Shown piece after piece: positions 45,701-55,282 of a stretch of 64,000 nucleotides of DNA. Where the stretch lies: positions 549,901 to 613,900 of the forward strand of contig NW_001865048.1 of assembly GCF_000002865.3 (NCBI RefSeq). Reading direction: 5' to 3'. Source of the stretch: Monosiga brevicollis MX1 (taxonomy: Eukaryota > Opisthokonta > Choanoflagellata > Craspedida > Salpingoecidae). Under the pieces are notes generated by a model, which was given only the letters and a program-made list of their open reading frames with translations, did no database searches and was not told the origin of the DNA. The translations under genes and the position numbers were made by a program. Each line of letters begins with the position of its first letter. The stretch's first letter is position 1.

Positions 45701-46457
45701 TTTGATGCTCTAGTTCATGTACTGCGAGTATCTGATCCGACTGCACGAAGCCCGACAAGACAAGATCATCGTCTTTTCTGATGACAAGTTTGCACTTCGT
45801 ACGCTGGCGATGCAAATGGGCAAGGAGCACATTGATGGCGACGTACCAGATCGCCAACGGCACGATATCATCAACCGCTACAAGACCACCCCCTCCTTCC
45901 GGACCATTTTCTTTTCCAAGATTGCCGACAATGCCTTCGATCTGCCAGAAGCCAACGTCCTGATTCAGGTGTGCTCGTGTGTTTGCTGCTGCATAATCCT
46001 CTCAGGCAGTCATCAAATGTCCGTTCATGCCACTGAATGTGTGTCCAGATCTCTTCACATGGTGGTTCTCGCCGCCAAGAGGCCCAGCGACTGGGCCGCA
46101 TTCTACGGTGAGCATGGTTCCACGGCTTTACTTACCCTCCTTTCCTGATCCGGGAGGGTAGGCATCGGGGAGCCGGTGGTTGATCAGTATACAAAATGCT
46201 TGTACACTTAAACGATACTCTGGGGACAGCTTTCTCATGCTCGCGTGCACGCTCGACTCTGCAGGAAGAAAAAGAACGACCGGACCAAGCCTGGCGAGTA
46301 CAACGCTTACTTTTACAGCCTCGTGTCCCAAGACACGCTGGAAATGGCTTATGCCACCAAGCGCCAACGCTTTCTGGTAGACCAAGGTTATGCGTACAAG
46401 GCAAGTACTCAAAGTCCTCTGCTGTTTTGTGGTTTGTTTTTTGTTTTGTTTATTGAT

Positions 46458-46490
<33 letters not shown>

Positions 46491-46985
46491 CCAAAATGTC
46501 TTTTCCTTCTTCCAATTTTGTTTTTCCGTGCGTGTGCTTCTTTCTCACTCATCGGCCTCGAAATGGGTTGTGGACCAGAATAGGTGATGAAGTACCTTCC
46601 TGGCTTTGAGGACGAAGGGCGCACTAGGCCTTATGCTTTTGGCACTGAGCACAAGCAAACACAGCTCCTTTCTCGCATCTTGGCCAACAAAATGCCGGTC
46701 GGTAATTTCTTTCAACCAGCTGCGCTTGCACGATTACGCGCGTGTGGCTTGCATGCTTACCGTTAGGGGTATGGGGTCTGCTGTGCCCAGGATGAGGAGG
46801 GACGCACTTCAATTGTTGGTGATGATGACGATGACCTTTACCCGGCTGCCGTGCAACGGCGCGCTACCTCACTTTCGAGCTTCAGCGGCGCTAACAACAT
46901 GGTCTACCAGGAAATTCGCGCTCGGACGAAGAAAAATGAGTGCGGACTGATCGTTTTGCTTTGCCTTGCCGTGTGTCCCGAATGA
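42744..46985 (+). CDS. ERCC3: XPB/ERCC3 helicase subunit of TFIIH
   Basis: 3'-5' DNA translocase of TFIIH, needed for promoter opening and nucleotide excision repair. The start is the ATG at 42744 ([14 protein letters not shown]). A basic/acidic N-terminus is followed by the damage-recognition-like domain ([21 protein letters not shown], split across lines as read; [19 protein letters not shown]). Then come [20 protein letters not shown], Walker [12 protein letters not shown] (44704), [14 protein letters not shown], motif II read as LDEVQ across a phase-0 intron (45248-45337), motif [14 protein letters not shown] including the RED motif, [25 protein letters not shown], and motif [21 protein letters not shown]. 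The C-terminal part ([44 protein letters not shown]) matches the family. The extreme C-terminus is unlike the animal Lys/Arg-rich end, with a stop at 46983-46985. About fourteen introns are present, one with a 31-base T run at 46460-46490. Confidence 0.94.
46460..46490. repeat. Poly-T run in an XPB intron
   Basis: About 31 consecutive T between the YAYK and VMKYLPG exons of XPB. Confidence 0.9.
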
Positions 46986-47187
46986 AGGTAAACGTGACGA
47001 CCGTGAAATCTTGTTGTCACTCATGTTCGATTTGATTCGGGCTATGCGGCATTTATAGAATTCCTGCCTGGAAGAAGAAGCTGTTGAAGTAAAAGAATAG
47101 AAGCAAAGGCTTGTGCAACGGCTGCGCTTCAGGCGGCCGGACGTGTTAGGAAGAAGTTGTTTTCAAAGGGGAGAAAGGCTAACGCGC
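46986..47187. other. Short convergent spacer between XPB and the papain-like gene
   Basis: About 200 bases between two stop codons. A plus-strand AATAAA at 47204-47209 lies just beyond it, inside the last coding exon of the opposite gene. If it is used for XPB, the two transcripts overlap. Confidence 0.45.
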
Positions 47188-49304
47188 TACGCGCGATCGA
47201 GGGTCAATAAAACCATGCGATAATCGGACCAAGACAACATTGTTGTGCGTGCTTCTTCAAAGTTGATCCAGGCTGAGGGCCGCTGACCCTTGCTAAGTGA
47301 AGGCGATCAGACATCCACAGTCCAAGGAACCGCGCATTGAGGGGAGAGAAAGAGAAGAAAGGCATAAATAAAATAGCACAACAAATGCAAGAAACTGCGG
47401 GTCGGAGGCCACATACCGCGCTGTCAGGAGCTCGCGCTGTGCTACGCCATCCGCGTCAATCCGCTCTCGGAGGGCAAAAATGAGTGCATAATGATTCTTG
47501 AGGTGGAACAGCAGAACTACGCAGTTTGGCGCGGAAACGATGTCAACCAGGTATGAATGCTTGGTTTCAGCGTCGCCGCGAGTGAAAGTCTTGAGTAAAC
47601 GAGCAAGTCTGTGCACATACCAGCATTTGGTTGCAAAAAGGCATTCTGTAGGGCATGAAATTGTTGACAAATTTGTTGGGGTGTATCCTGTGATTGTGGC
47701 GCCATGAACAACAGAAGCGTTGAGATGCAAGACGATGCGGCCAGCTGCATGAAATTCAAGAAGTGGAAGCCTACCCTTTTGGACAGGACGTGAGGGATAG
47801 AGCTCCCGCGGGCTGGCTTGCCCATAAAGGCCTTGGCTTGCAGCGGCAGCTGAATGCCGAAGGAGCATAATTTGTGATGAGGCTGTGATCTGCCAAGGGG
47901 CTGTAATGTGAACTTTTAACGGGAGTGGGGATTGGAAAGGCGCACCTGATACTGATCTGCCAGGCGGCGGACAGCGCCCAAAATACCCCAAGTACCGAAA
48001 AAGCCCGTGCTTGGTCGTTCACGCTCCAACTTTTCAAGTCCACCGAGGTTGTTGCAGTACTGCAAGAAGCTCTTCCTCCACAAGGGGCTGATGCGGTGTG
48101 GAAGCGGTGCCCCATCCTACCCCATATGAGCAGCATGGATCCGTTCAGAGGACGCAGGGAGGTGAGGTGCGCTGGCCCAGCATCCAACGGCATGCATAGG
48201 ATGCCTAGGCGTTTACCAATGCATCGACAAACGGTACGCACCTGATCCACAGTTGCAGCAGGAACAGGTCGATCGGCCGCCTGACCAGGTAGGAAGATTT
48301 CGACTCCATCCACCCTGTCATGCCAATGTCAGCAAGCCACGGGGTTGTTCAACGCACCAGGCGCGCATCAGCAGGTTCGCGGAGCTCCTCAGCCAGTCCT
48401 TCTGAACCCTCACAAGCAGGGCTTGGAGGCCAGCTTACTTTGCATCTGTATCGTCATCCTCCTCCTCCGAATTGCCGACAGCGGCTTGATTTTCCTCGCC
48501 CCCTGCTTCGTAAGCAACAGCGTTTGCCAGCGGAAACAAGGGGTTGTCGGCATTGCCTTCTGTCGCAATGTCCTGCAAGATGGTGCGCAAGACCTCTTTG
48601 ATGGTCTTGGCACGGGCTTGGCGTGGCCATTTCATTCCCAGAGATTTGTCCTGGGCTGCCAGGTGAGCTTGCAAGGCCTGTGCCAGCGGCTCCACTGAAC
48701 AGCCAACGTCGGCATGAAATCTGGAGTGGGTGCGTCATTCAAGCAAAAAGGGTTGTCTGCTGTGAATTAAAGAAAAAAACTGTGTCCTGCTAGCAGTCAA
48801 GAGCGAGACGAGGAAGGAACGAACTTGGCAGCATGTGTGGTGAGGCGAGTGCGTAAGATACCCTTGAGCACTTCCACCAGGTCGGCTTGTTGCAAGGCTT
48901 TGGGGTCATGGCGACCAATACGCTGCAGTGCATTGTATGCTCCTGCCACCGAAGCTAAAAGCGGCCAAGTCCATGATTAAGCTGCAGCCTACCCCAACAG
49001 GGGGATTATCATCCAATCAACCCTCACCTGCAGCACATGCAGGACTGCTCTGTTTCACCCAGCCATTGAGAAGAAAGGTGTTGTAGGCAAAGGAGGCCAC
49101 AACCTCTGACGGGGGTCCTGAGGCATTTGGACCAAACAAGAGCTCGCTGAGGTTGATGTCTTCCCCGGCATCTGTGTCACGCTCGTAGCCTCCGGCGGCC
49201 ACTACAGCCTCGGCGGATGGCAGCTTGGCGGCCATGGTTTGCTCAGATGACAGGAAAGTAACGCTATAATCTGCAAAGCCACATCCTGCCGTGAGTGGCC
49301 CCAA
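47188..49304 (-). CDS. Conserved protein of unknown function with papain-like Cys/His motifs
   Basis: The N-terminal exon reads YSVTFLSSEQTMAAKLPSAEA, ELLFGPNASG and VVASFAYNTFLLNGW. It then gives VKQSSPACAAASVAGAYNAL across a phase-1 intron (49087-49090 region to 48955), which looks like a cysteine-peptidase nucleophile helix (Gln five residues before Cys, small residues after). Next come LVEVLKGILRTRL, GMKWPRQARAKTIKEVL, an acidic stretch ending DDDTDAK, VDGVEIFLPGQ, WRKSFLQYCNNLGGLEKL, STGFFGTWGILGAVRRLADQY, and CVVLLFHLKNHYALIFALRE, whose His would suit a catalytic His. The last exon starts after the intron following ELLTA and gives RKGQRPSAWINFEEARTTM, with a stop at 47188-47190. The Cys and His stations and overall order resemble BIVM-type proteins, but I cannot prove homology. 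The start is uncertain: 49304 or 49235, or an upstream exon spliced at the TTTGCAG near 49271. Confidence 0.75.
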
Positions 49305-49499
49305 TCCAATGTTCCTTGCCAGCTTTTAAGCTGCTTTGCCTCTTGCTTCTGAACCGAGACGGCCGCACCTCTCACTCCACCAAAGAGAGGCACGATCAGA
49401 AAAATCCGAAATTTTGTTGTTTTTTGGTCCAAAATTTTGAATCCTTGACGCCGAAACCATCACTACATTCGCTTGCAGCCAATTCTCGCTGCCAGCTGG

Positions 49500-49587
<88 letters not shown>

Positions 49588-50109
49588 TTCTGATTGTGTG
49601 TATCATTTGTGTGTACTTTTGAGCTGTTGTGTTGTTGTTGTTGAGAGAGAGAGAGAGGGGGGGGGCGGTGTGGCGAGGTCAGTCATCGAGAGGCAGCAGG
49701 CTTGACAGTACCCGCCAGCCAGCACGAGCAGCAGCTGGGTGTTGGAGGGAAGGGCACGCGTTTGCACATGTGATAACGCTGCTTGGACCTTTTTTTGAGG
49801 GAGGGTGTGCATGTGCTTCGGCGGCCTGAAAGAGGTACCAGCTTGATTTGAAGCAGGGATTTGGGCTGGAGTGAGAAGCCACGCCCTCGCTGTGCGAATG
49901 ATCCTAGATCAAGACTGGGCAGTGCATTACACGGCTCTGCGGTCATCCAATTGGCAACGGGCGCTACAGGCCATGCCCAAGGCACGTTTACAGCGGTGTA
50001 AGGGCGGCTGAGCACAGGCGGCCTGTGCACACACCCCTGCCCACCGCAAGGTCGGAAGTATTGGCATTACCTCCCTTCGTGCTTCGTCCCGCCCTCCTGC
50101 ACGGCCAGC
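49305..50109. promoter_or_regulatory. Divergent spacer between the papain-like gene and the PH gene
   Basis: About 800 bases with a long (CA)n tract at 49503-49585, then (GTT)n, (GA)n and poly-G at 49632-49667. The left part may contain a first exon of the papain-like gene. No other gene is supported. Confidence 0.55.
49503..49585. repeat. Long (CA)n microsatellite in a divergent promoter region
   Basis: About 41 uninterrupted CA units. Long open frames of His-Thr or Cys-Val repeats across it are artefacts of the repeat. Confidence 0.97.
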
Positions 50110-51126
50110 ATGGGTAACATGGCGGGACGTTTCAAGGCCGATCAGCCACCTCGAGGCCAACCCATTTTTTTTGGCTCCGTGGTCAAGGTTGGTGTGACTG
50201 ATCGTCCTCGCCCCGCTGCCCACATCATTATCACCTCACGCTTTGGTCTCCTGCTTTCTTGTCATCTCAGCGCGGCTGGGTGAAAAAGTCGTGGCAGGTT
50301 CGTTTCATGGAAGCCTACCCTTCTGGCCTGTACTACTATCGTACCGATTCGGCCGAACTGCCCGAAGATGCTTTGGGGGCACCCATCGCCCCAGCCGGCT
50401 TCATTCCGGTGAGCGAGATTGTTTGTGTCATCAAACCCAAGAACATGGAGCGCATCCCAAACATCAACTGGCCCATGAAGAAGCACGATCAAGCGCAATT
50501 GACCAACTGTCGCTGGGGTGTGGAAACCTCCATACGCAAATTTTACTTTGTCTCTCCTACCGTTGAGGCTTGCAACGAATGGATTGAGATTGTTTCCACC
50601 CTCCTGGGTCAACAAAGAGCGGACCCCACCTCGGCTGGCCTGGCACGCGTACGTTTTTGCTCATGCCATGACCTGTTTTCTTCAACATCGCCGCACTCTG
50701 GCCGCTGCCGCGACAGTCCTCAATTTCTCTCCGCCTCGCCAATAATTGTGTAGTTTGCCCCATCCCCCCGTCGGGACCAGGCTGAGACCTACGATCGGCG
50801 CAAATCCATGCGCTCTGTTCATGATCAAACAGCTTTCTTCAGGGGTCTCCAGGTGGGTCGTCCCACAGCTTCCCCCCCCCCCCCCCCCCCTCTTTCTCTC
50901 TTTGATTTTTGTTGTTGCGTTTTGTTTGTTTTGTTTTGTTTTGTTTGTTTTTTCCTTACCCTGCCACGACTCTAACGTCCAATGTGTCTTCGGGTTGGCT
51001 GGTCTGCTCGTCTCACAGAACGTTGAGTCAGATAACGATGATGACGAGGGCAATGATACTGATGACGAGCTTGTCGACATGTCCAGTGGCCACCACCAAC
51101 CACCAACTCAAGCATCGCACTCGTGA
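50110..51126 (+). CDS. Small PH-domain protein
   Basis: A predicted adaptor of about 220 residues, mostly a pleckstrin-homology domain that would bind phosphoinositides or proteins at membranes. The start is the ATG at 50110 (MGNMAGRFKADQPP); a second in-frame ATG lies at 50119. Exon 1 ends GSVVK before an intron (50190-50270), then exon 2 reads GWVKKSWQVRFMEAY and PSGLYYYRTDS. The domain ends with a typical PH C-terminal helix (ACNEWIEIVSTLLGQQ; invariant Trp present). Two further exons give ETYDRRKSMRSVHDQTAFF and an acidic tail (SDNDDDEGNDTDDELVDM) with a stop at 51124-51126. I recognise no orthologue. Gly at position 2 invites myristoylation, but position 6 is Gly rather than Ser/Thr, so this is weak. 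Confidence 0.8.
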
Positions 51127-51675
51127 TGCGACGCGAGGAAAGAGCGGCGGGGACCTTTAAGAAGGCTTTACCCTTGCCCAGCGCTGGCTCCGTTCGCCGC
51201 CACCGCCAGTAGCGTGGCATCGAGCATTCGCTCTCATTCTCATTCTACCAGCTGTCCTGGAATGACCTCAGCCCGAGATCATGCTTTGGAAGCTAATTTA
51301 ATCGAAAGGCTTGATGAAAGGCATGGCCTGATCACTCGCTCGTGCTAATTCGTTGTTGCTATTTTTCAACCTCAGCTTCTTTTTTCAATTACATAGTGTG
51401 ACTGTTATTCGGAGAGAAACCAAAGCGGGCCTGCTGATACCCCTAAAACTTGGCTGATTGACACATTCATAACTAAAAGTCAAGGGCTAAAATCATGCCT
51501 TGACAACGGAAACAAAAGATGCTTCGAACAACTCGTGACCCCCGAGCAACTTGTAGATCCAACAGGAGGGTCGGGACTAGTGCAAACACACGAGAGAAAC
51601 AAGCGTGTAAACGCGCAACATTGGCCGGCACATGGATGTAACAGAAAGGATGCCGCGACCAACGATGGATCAAGC
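51127..51675. other. Convergent spacer between the PH gene and the XKR-LRR gene
   Basis: About 550 bases with no supportable coding signal and short T-rich stretches. Presumably two 3' UTRs. Confidence 0.5.
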
Positions 51676-52349
51676 TCAGAACCAAGGACTGTGGTTGATG
51701 TAGCAGGTCGAGCCGACTTGATTGACCCGCTGCAGCACGCCAGCCGAGATGGGATTGCGACCCAAGCTGGATGTTGCCCACCGCACAACCAGGTGAAGAC
51801 AGGCCAATGCCCCAGCGTCAGGCATGTCAAAGACTCAGAACAAGCAAGGCAAGGCATACTTGAGCTCGGACAAAGTGGTGTTTGACCTCAACATGCTTTG
51901 CAGTGGCTCCTCGCAATCATCTCCCACGTTGTTGTTGTACAGACTGGATCCATACAGCAGCGCGTGAGCAGGAGGCCGTCAACTGGATGCTGTGCCTCGG
52001 TGAGCGAAATCCAAAGGGAACGCACTTGAGCAACAGAAGGCTTGAATTTCGTGCCAGCGCATCAAACAGGCATTGAGCGCCTTCCGTCTCGACATTGTTG
52101 CTCCACAAGCTGCCGGCATGCAAAGTAACACATGAATACGAGGTCACAGACCAAGGTGTCAACAAGCAAGCCAGGGGCCAGACCTGAGTTCGACCAGGCG
52201 GCAGGTTGCAGAGCCCAGGACATTGCCCAACGTAGCTGCTCCGATATTACCAATGCCATTGGCGCCCAAACTGCGGCAGGACAATTGAAATAGAACAGAG
52301 CAAGAAGTAACAAGGGTATGCCATTTGAGCCAAGCGCTCGCCCATCCAC

Positions 52350-52421
<72 letters not shown>

Positions 52422-54370
52422 GAGAGAGAGAGAGAGAGAGTGGACTCCGTGCTCGTCAGAAACAGACTTGAGCCGAATAAGCGAGCAGTCACGTAGGCCA
52501 TTTGCCAATGCGGCACAGCCTTGATCGCCAATGTAGTTGTTGTAAAGACTAAGTACACGAGGCAAAGAAAACAGGCAGATGGGCAACTCGTGAGGGCGGA
52601 TGTGTGATATGGCACTTTTGTCACCGACACGTACTCGAGATGCTGCAAATGACAAAGTGGGGCTTGAAGTGCGACTGCTATGCTCTCGCAAGCATCAAAC
52701 TCAATCATATTGGTTTTCAACCTTGGGGCAGAGCGGAATGTGACATGTGAGTGGTCATGAGCGGTTAGAAACAAGCATCGAAAAAGAAAAAAAAAAGTTG
52801 TGCTTACACAAGGGAAGTGATTGAATTGGCCTGGGTTAGGGCTTTCATGGCTTGCTCGCAACCTGGCGTCTCCAGTAAATTGTTGGTTAAGCTGCAAATC
52901 AAAGAGGCATCACGTAATGAGAGACCATGCCTCAACCCCCGATGAAGATCACGCGAGATTGGTGCAGAGTGACCACCGTACTCGAGCGTCCGAGCAGTTA
53001 CATTGCCACGTAGAGCCTCCACCATAGTTTCTGCGCCGTCGACTGTCAGACGACGGCGTGACAGACTGTGTACACGCATATGGCGTAGCGGTGAATCAAA
53101 CACACGCTGGAAGCGAAGCACGCAATGCCAACCAGCTCGCGAGCACGTACTTGACCACGCTTTTGTTAGAGATGAAAGAACGCCAGTAGTCGGAAGTCCA
53201 GGAGTTGGCATCAACGGGGGTTAGGACCAGATTACTGAGGGAGATGGTGACGTCGCCGTCCGGGAAGCGAATGAGCACGGCCAGGAAGGTCGCCACCTTG
53301 ATGATTGAGCTCACAAGCACAACCGACAGAACAAAGGTCTGCGCCTGCACATCGTAGCCCAGCAGGGTGCCCACTCCAAAGACAACCGAGGCAATGGTGG
53401 AGAAGGCAAACACACGCCAGCGCTCGGGCTTGTGCTGATTCAAGGGCATGGAAACCATGAGGCCAACACCAAGGCGCGCCAGCAACTCAAACCATGGCAT
53501 GGCCACCATGTTGCGAAAGGAGTGGCGTTCTGGCAGCAAAAGGAGAAACAGCTCGACCAGAATGTAGGTGACCAGCCCGAGCGCCACCAACGAGGGGCTA
53601 GCATAGAGGAAAAAAACGCCCAGGCTGAACGAGCGCGAGAGAATGTCACAGAGAAAGTAGAGATGGACTGCAGCGCCCTGGAGGAACGTAAGGTTGCTGT
53701 CACGCTGGAAGGTCGTGAGCAGCTTGCCGCTGACGGTAATGGTGAGGCGAAAGCAGCTGATGCACAAAGAACTGACAATCACCCGCGTGCCGTAGTTCTG
53801 GTGGTCCTTGGCCAACGCCAACATGAGGTATGCCTGCAACAGGGACTGTGGGAGAGCTTCCAAAAGAGCTTCAAAGAGGCCGAGGTCACCGGCGGCGCGC
53901 TTGGTCATGACAGGATTGCGATCCTTGGTGCAGCTGGACACCAGATAGTAGAGCATGCGAACCTCAAAGAGATTGAGCAGCACCCCCTTCCAACCCATAC
54001 CGCCTGCTAAGCACATATCGAGCACACACACAAAGAAGACACGGCCTGCGAGGAGAAAGCAGACCAGTCCGGCAATCCGCAAGTCGTGGCTTTGAAAGAG
54101 ACTGATGACCAGGAGAAAGTCGGAAATGACATCAAAGTAGTAGAGAAGAGCGGAGAACAGCAGGCGGGCAAAGGCACTGGTGTTCACGAGTGGTTTGGCA
54201 TAGGCCTTTTCATTTTGGTCTGGCTCGATAAACTCGTTGACAATGAGCTGCTCACCGAGCTGTGGCTCGCCTGACACGGTCGAGTCTGGCTCACGATAAC
54301 GCATGGAGCGGCGCATGTGCATGTTGGCCATGGCCAGAGCACGGTCGGGAAGTCGCAACGTGTCGGTCAT
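51676..54370 (-). CDS. XK-related multipass membrane protein fused to a leucine-rich-repeat domain
   Basis: The first exon (54370-53151) encodes a cytosolic N-terminus (MTDTLRLPDRALAM) and about eight to ten membrane segments with XK/XKR family signatures: LLYYFDVISDFLLVISLF near the start and LFEALLEALPQSLLQAYLML centrally. XKR8-type members scramble phospholipids. In frame through an 85-base intron (53150-53066, GTACGT to CACAG, phase 2) the protein continues as SNKSVVN|LSRRRLTVDGAETMVEAL. It then runs through ribonuclease-inhibitor-type leucine-rich repeats: SLTNNLLETPGCEQAMKAL, MIEFDACESIAVALQ, SLYNNYIGDQGCAALANGL, GANGIGNIGAATLGNVL, SLWSNNVETEGAQCLFDAL, SLYNNNVGDDCEEPL and NLGRNPISAGVLQ. 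It ends HSPWF with a stop at 51676-51678. The junction falls inside a repeat unit that starts before the intron, which supports one gene rather than two. One intron has a (CA)n tract. Confidence 0.82.
52351..52441. repeat. (CA)n(GA)n compound microsatellite in an intron of the XKR-LRR gene
   Basis: About 34 CA units (52351-52419) followed by about 11 GA units, between two leucine-rich-repeat exons. Confidence 0.95.
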
Positions 54371-55218
54371 GGCATCGGTGCTTCACGCCCCCTACGACTG
54401 GCCGACGCAGGGGTCGATGGGCACGAGTGGCTAGAAGACAGAACCAGCAAGCCGCTGATGGCGACCTGATTGCCAAAACCGGCCGGTCATGCGCGTGCCT
54501 GTGAACCGCTGACTTTTGTGCCAGGAGCAGCACTCAACATGATCAGAGACTGCACCAGCACTGCTCACTTCCTAGGCCACCCCAAGCGCACTAAGCTTTG
54601 TCGCACTGATGCGCGGTCTCAGGCCACACGATGAGCCGGCGAGCGTATCATTCACATGTAAAAAAAAAAAAAAAAAGCAAGCGTCGTGCCAGCTGTGCCG
54701 AGTCAGAAACCTCAAACGAAACGGAGTCTGACATCATAAAGTCCAGATAAATCTTCATAAACTCGAACGCGGAGCAAGAAGTGCAAAAGGCCGACTATCA
54801 TATATGCTTCAAGAACTCACATATCTACGACAAGATTAAAGTGCTTTGGGAGTTACAAACGCGACGAGCTTGCATCAAATGTGCAAAAATTTGGATGCGA
54901 CAGCATTTCAATTCTGCCCAAAGGGTGTTTGAGGAGGTGGTGCTCGCACACACACACACACTCGCACACACAAGGCCACAGGGGGGCTCGAAGCCTCACA
55001 CAACGAATGACTGTAGTACAGAACGTGAAACTGGCAGGAAAGCCAAGCAAGACACGAAAACAGGGGGAAGTATAGAATAAAGGCCAGTCTGGCCTGCAAA
55101 CGTAACAACAAAGCAGGAGGAGACATCATACAATGGAGGACACAAGAAGATCAACACACAATCTCAGCTGCGGCATGTCGCAGACACCACACGCAGACCA
55201 TGAAACATATCCAAACCA

Positions 55219-55255
<37 letters not shown>

Positions 55256-55282
55256 GGCCTATGCTACAAGAATGCCGGCAGA
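54371..55282. other. Tandem spacer between CRAMP1 3' end and XKR-LRR 5' end
   Basis: About 900 bases holding the promoter of the XKR-LRR gene and the 3' flank of CRAMP1. It contains an A run at 54660-54676, a short CA stretch at 54948-54962 and a (CA)n tract at 55228-55255. No gene seen. Confidence 0.5.
55228..55255. repeat. (CA)n microsatellite just downstream of CRAMP1
   Basis: About 14 CA units preceded by (GC)n, starting 28 bases beyond the CRAMP1 stop codon on the minus strand. Confidence 0.93.

Noticed and set aside
49326-49705. Cys-Val and His-Thr repeat proteins across the (CA)n tract
   Set aside because: They are pure translation of a microsatellite.
53083-53214. Separate start for an independent leucine-rich-repeat gene just after the XK-related frame
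   Set aside because: The phase-2 splice from 53150 to 53066 completes a repeat unit begun in the membrane exon, which a separate gene would not explain.
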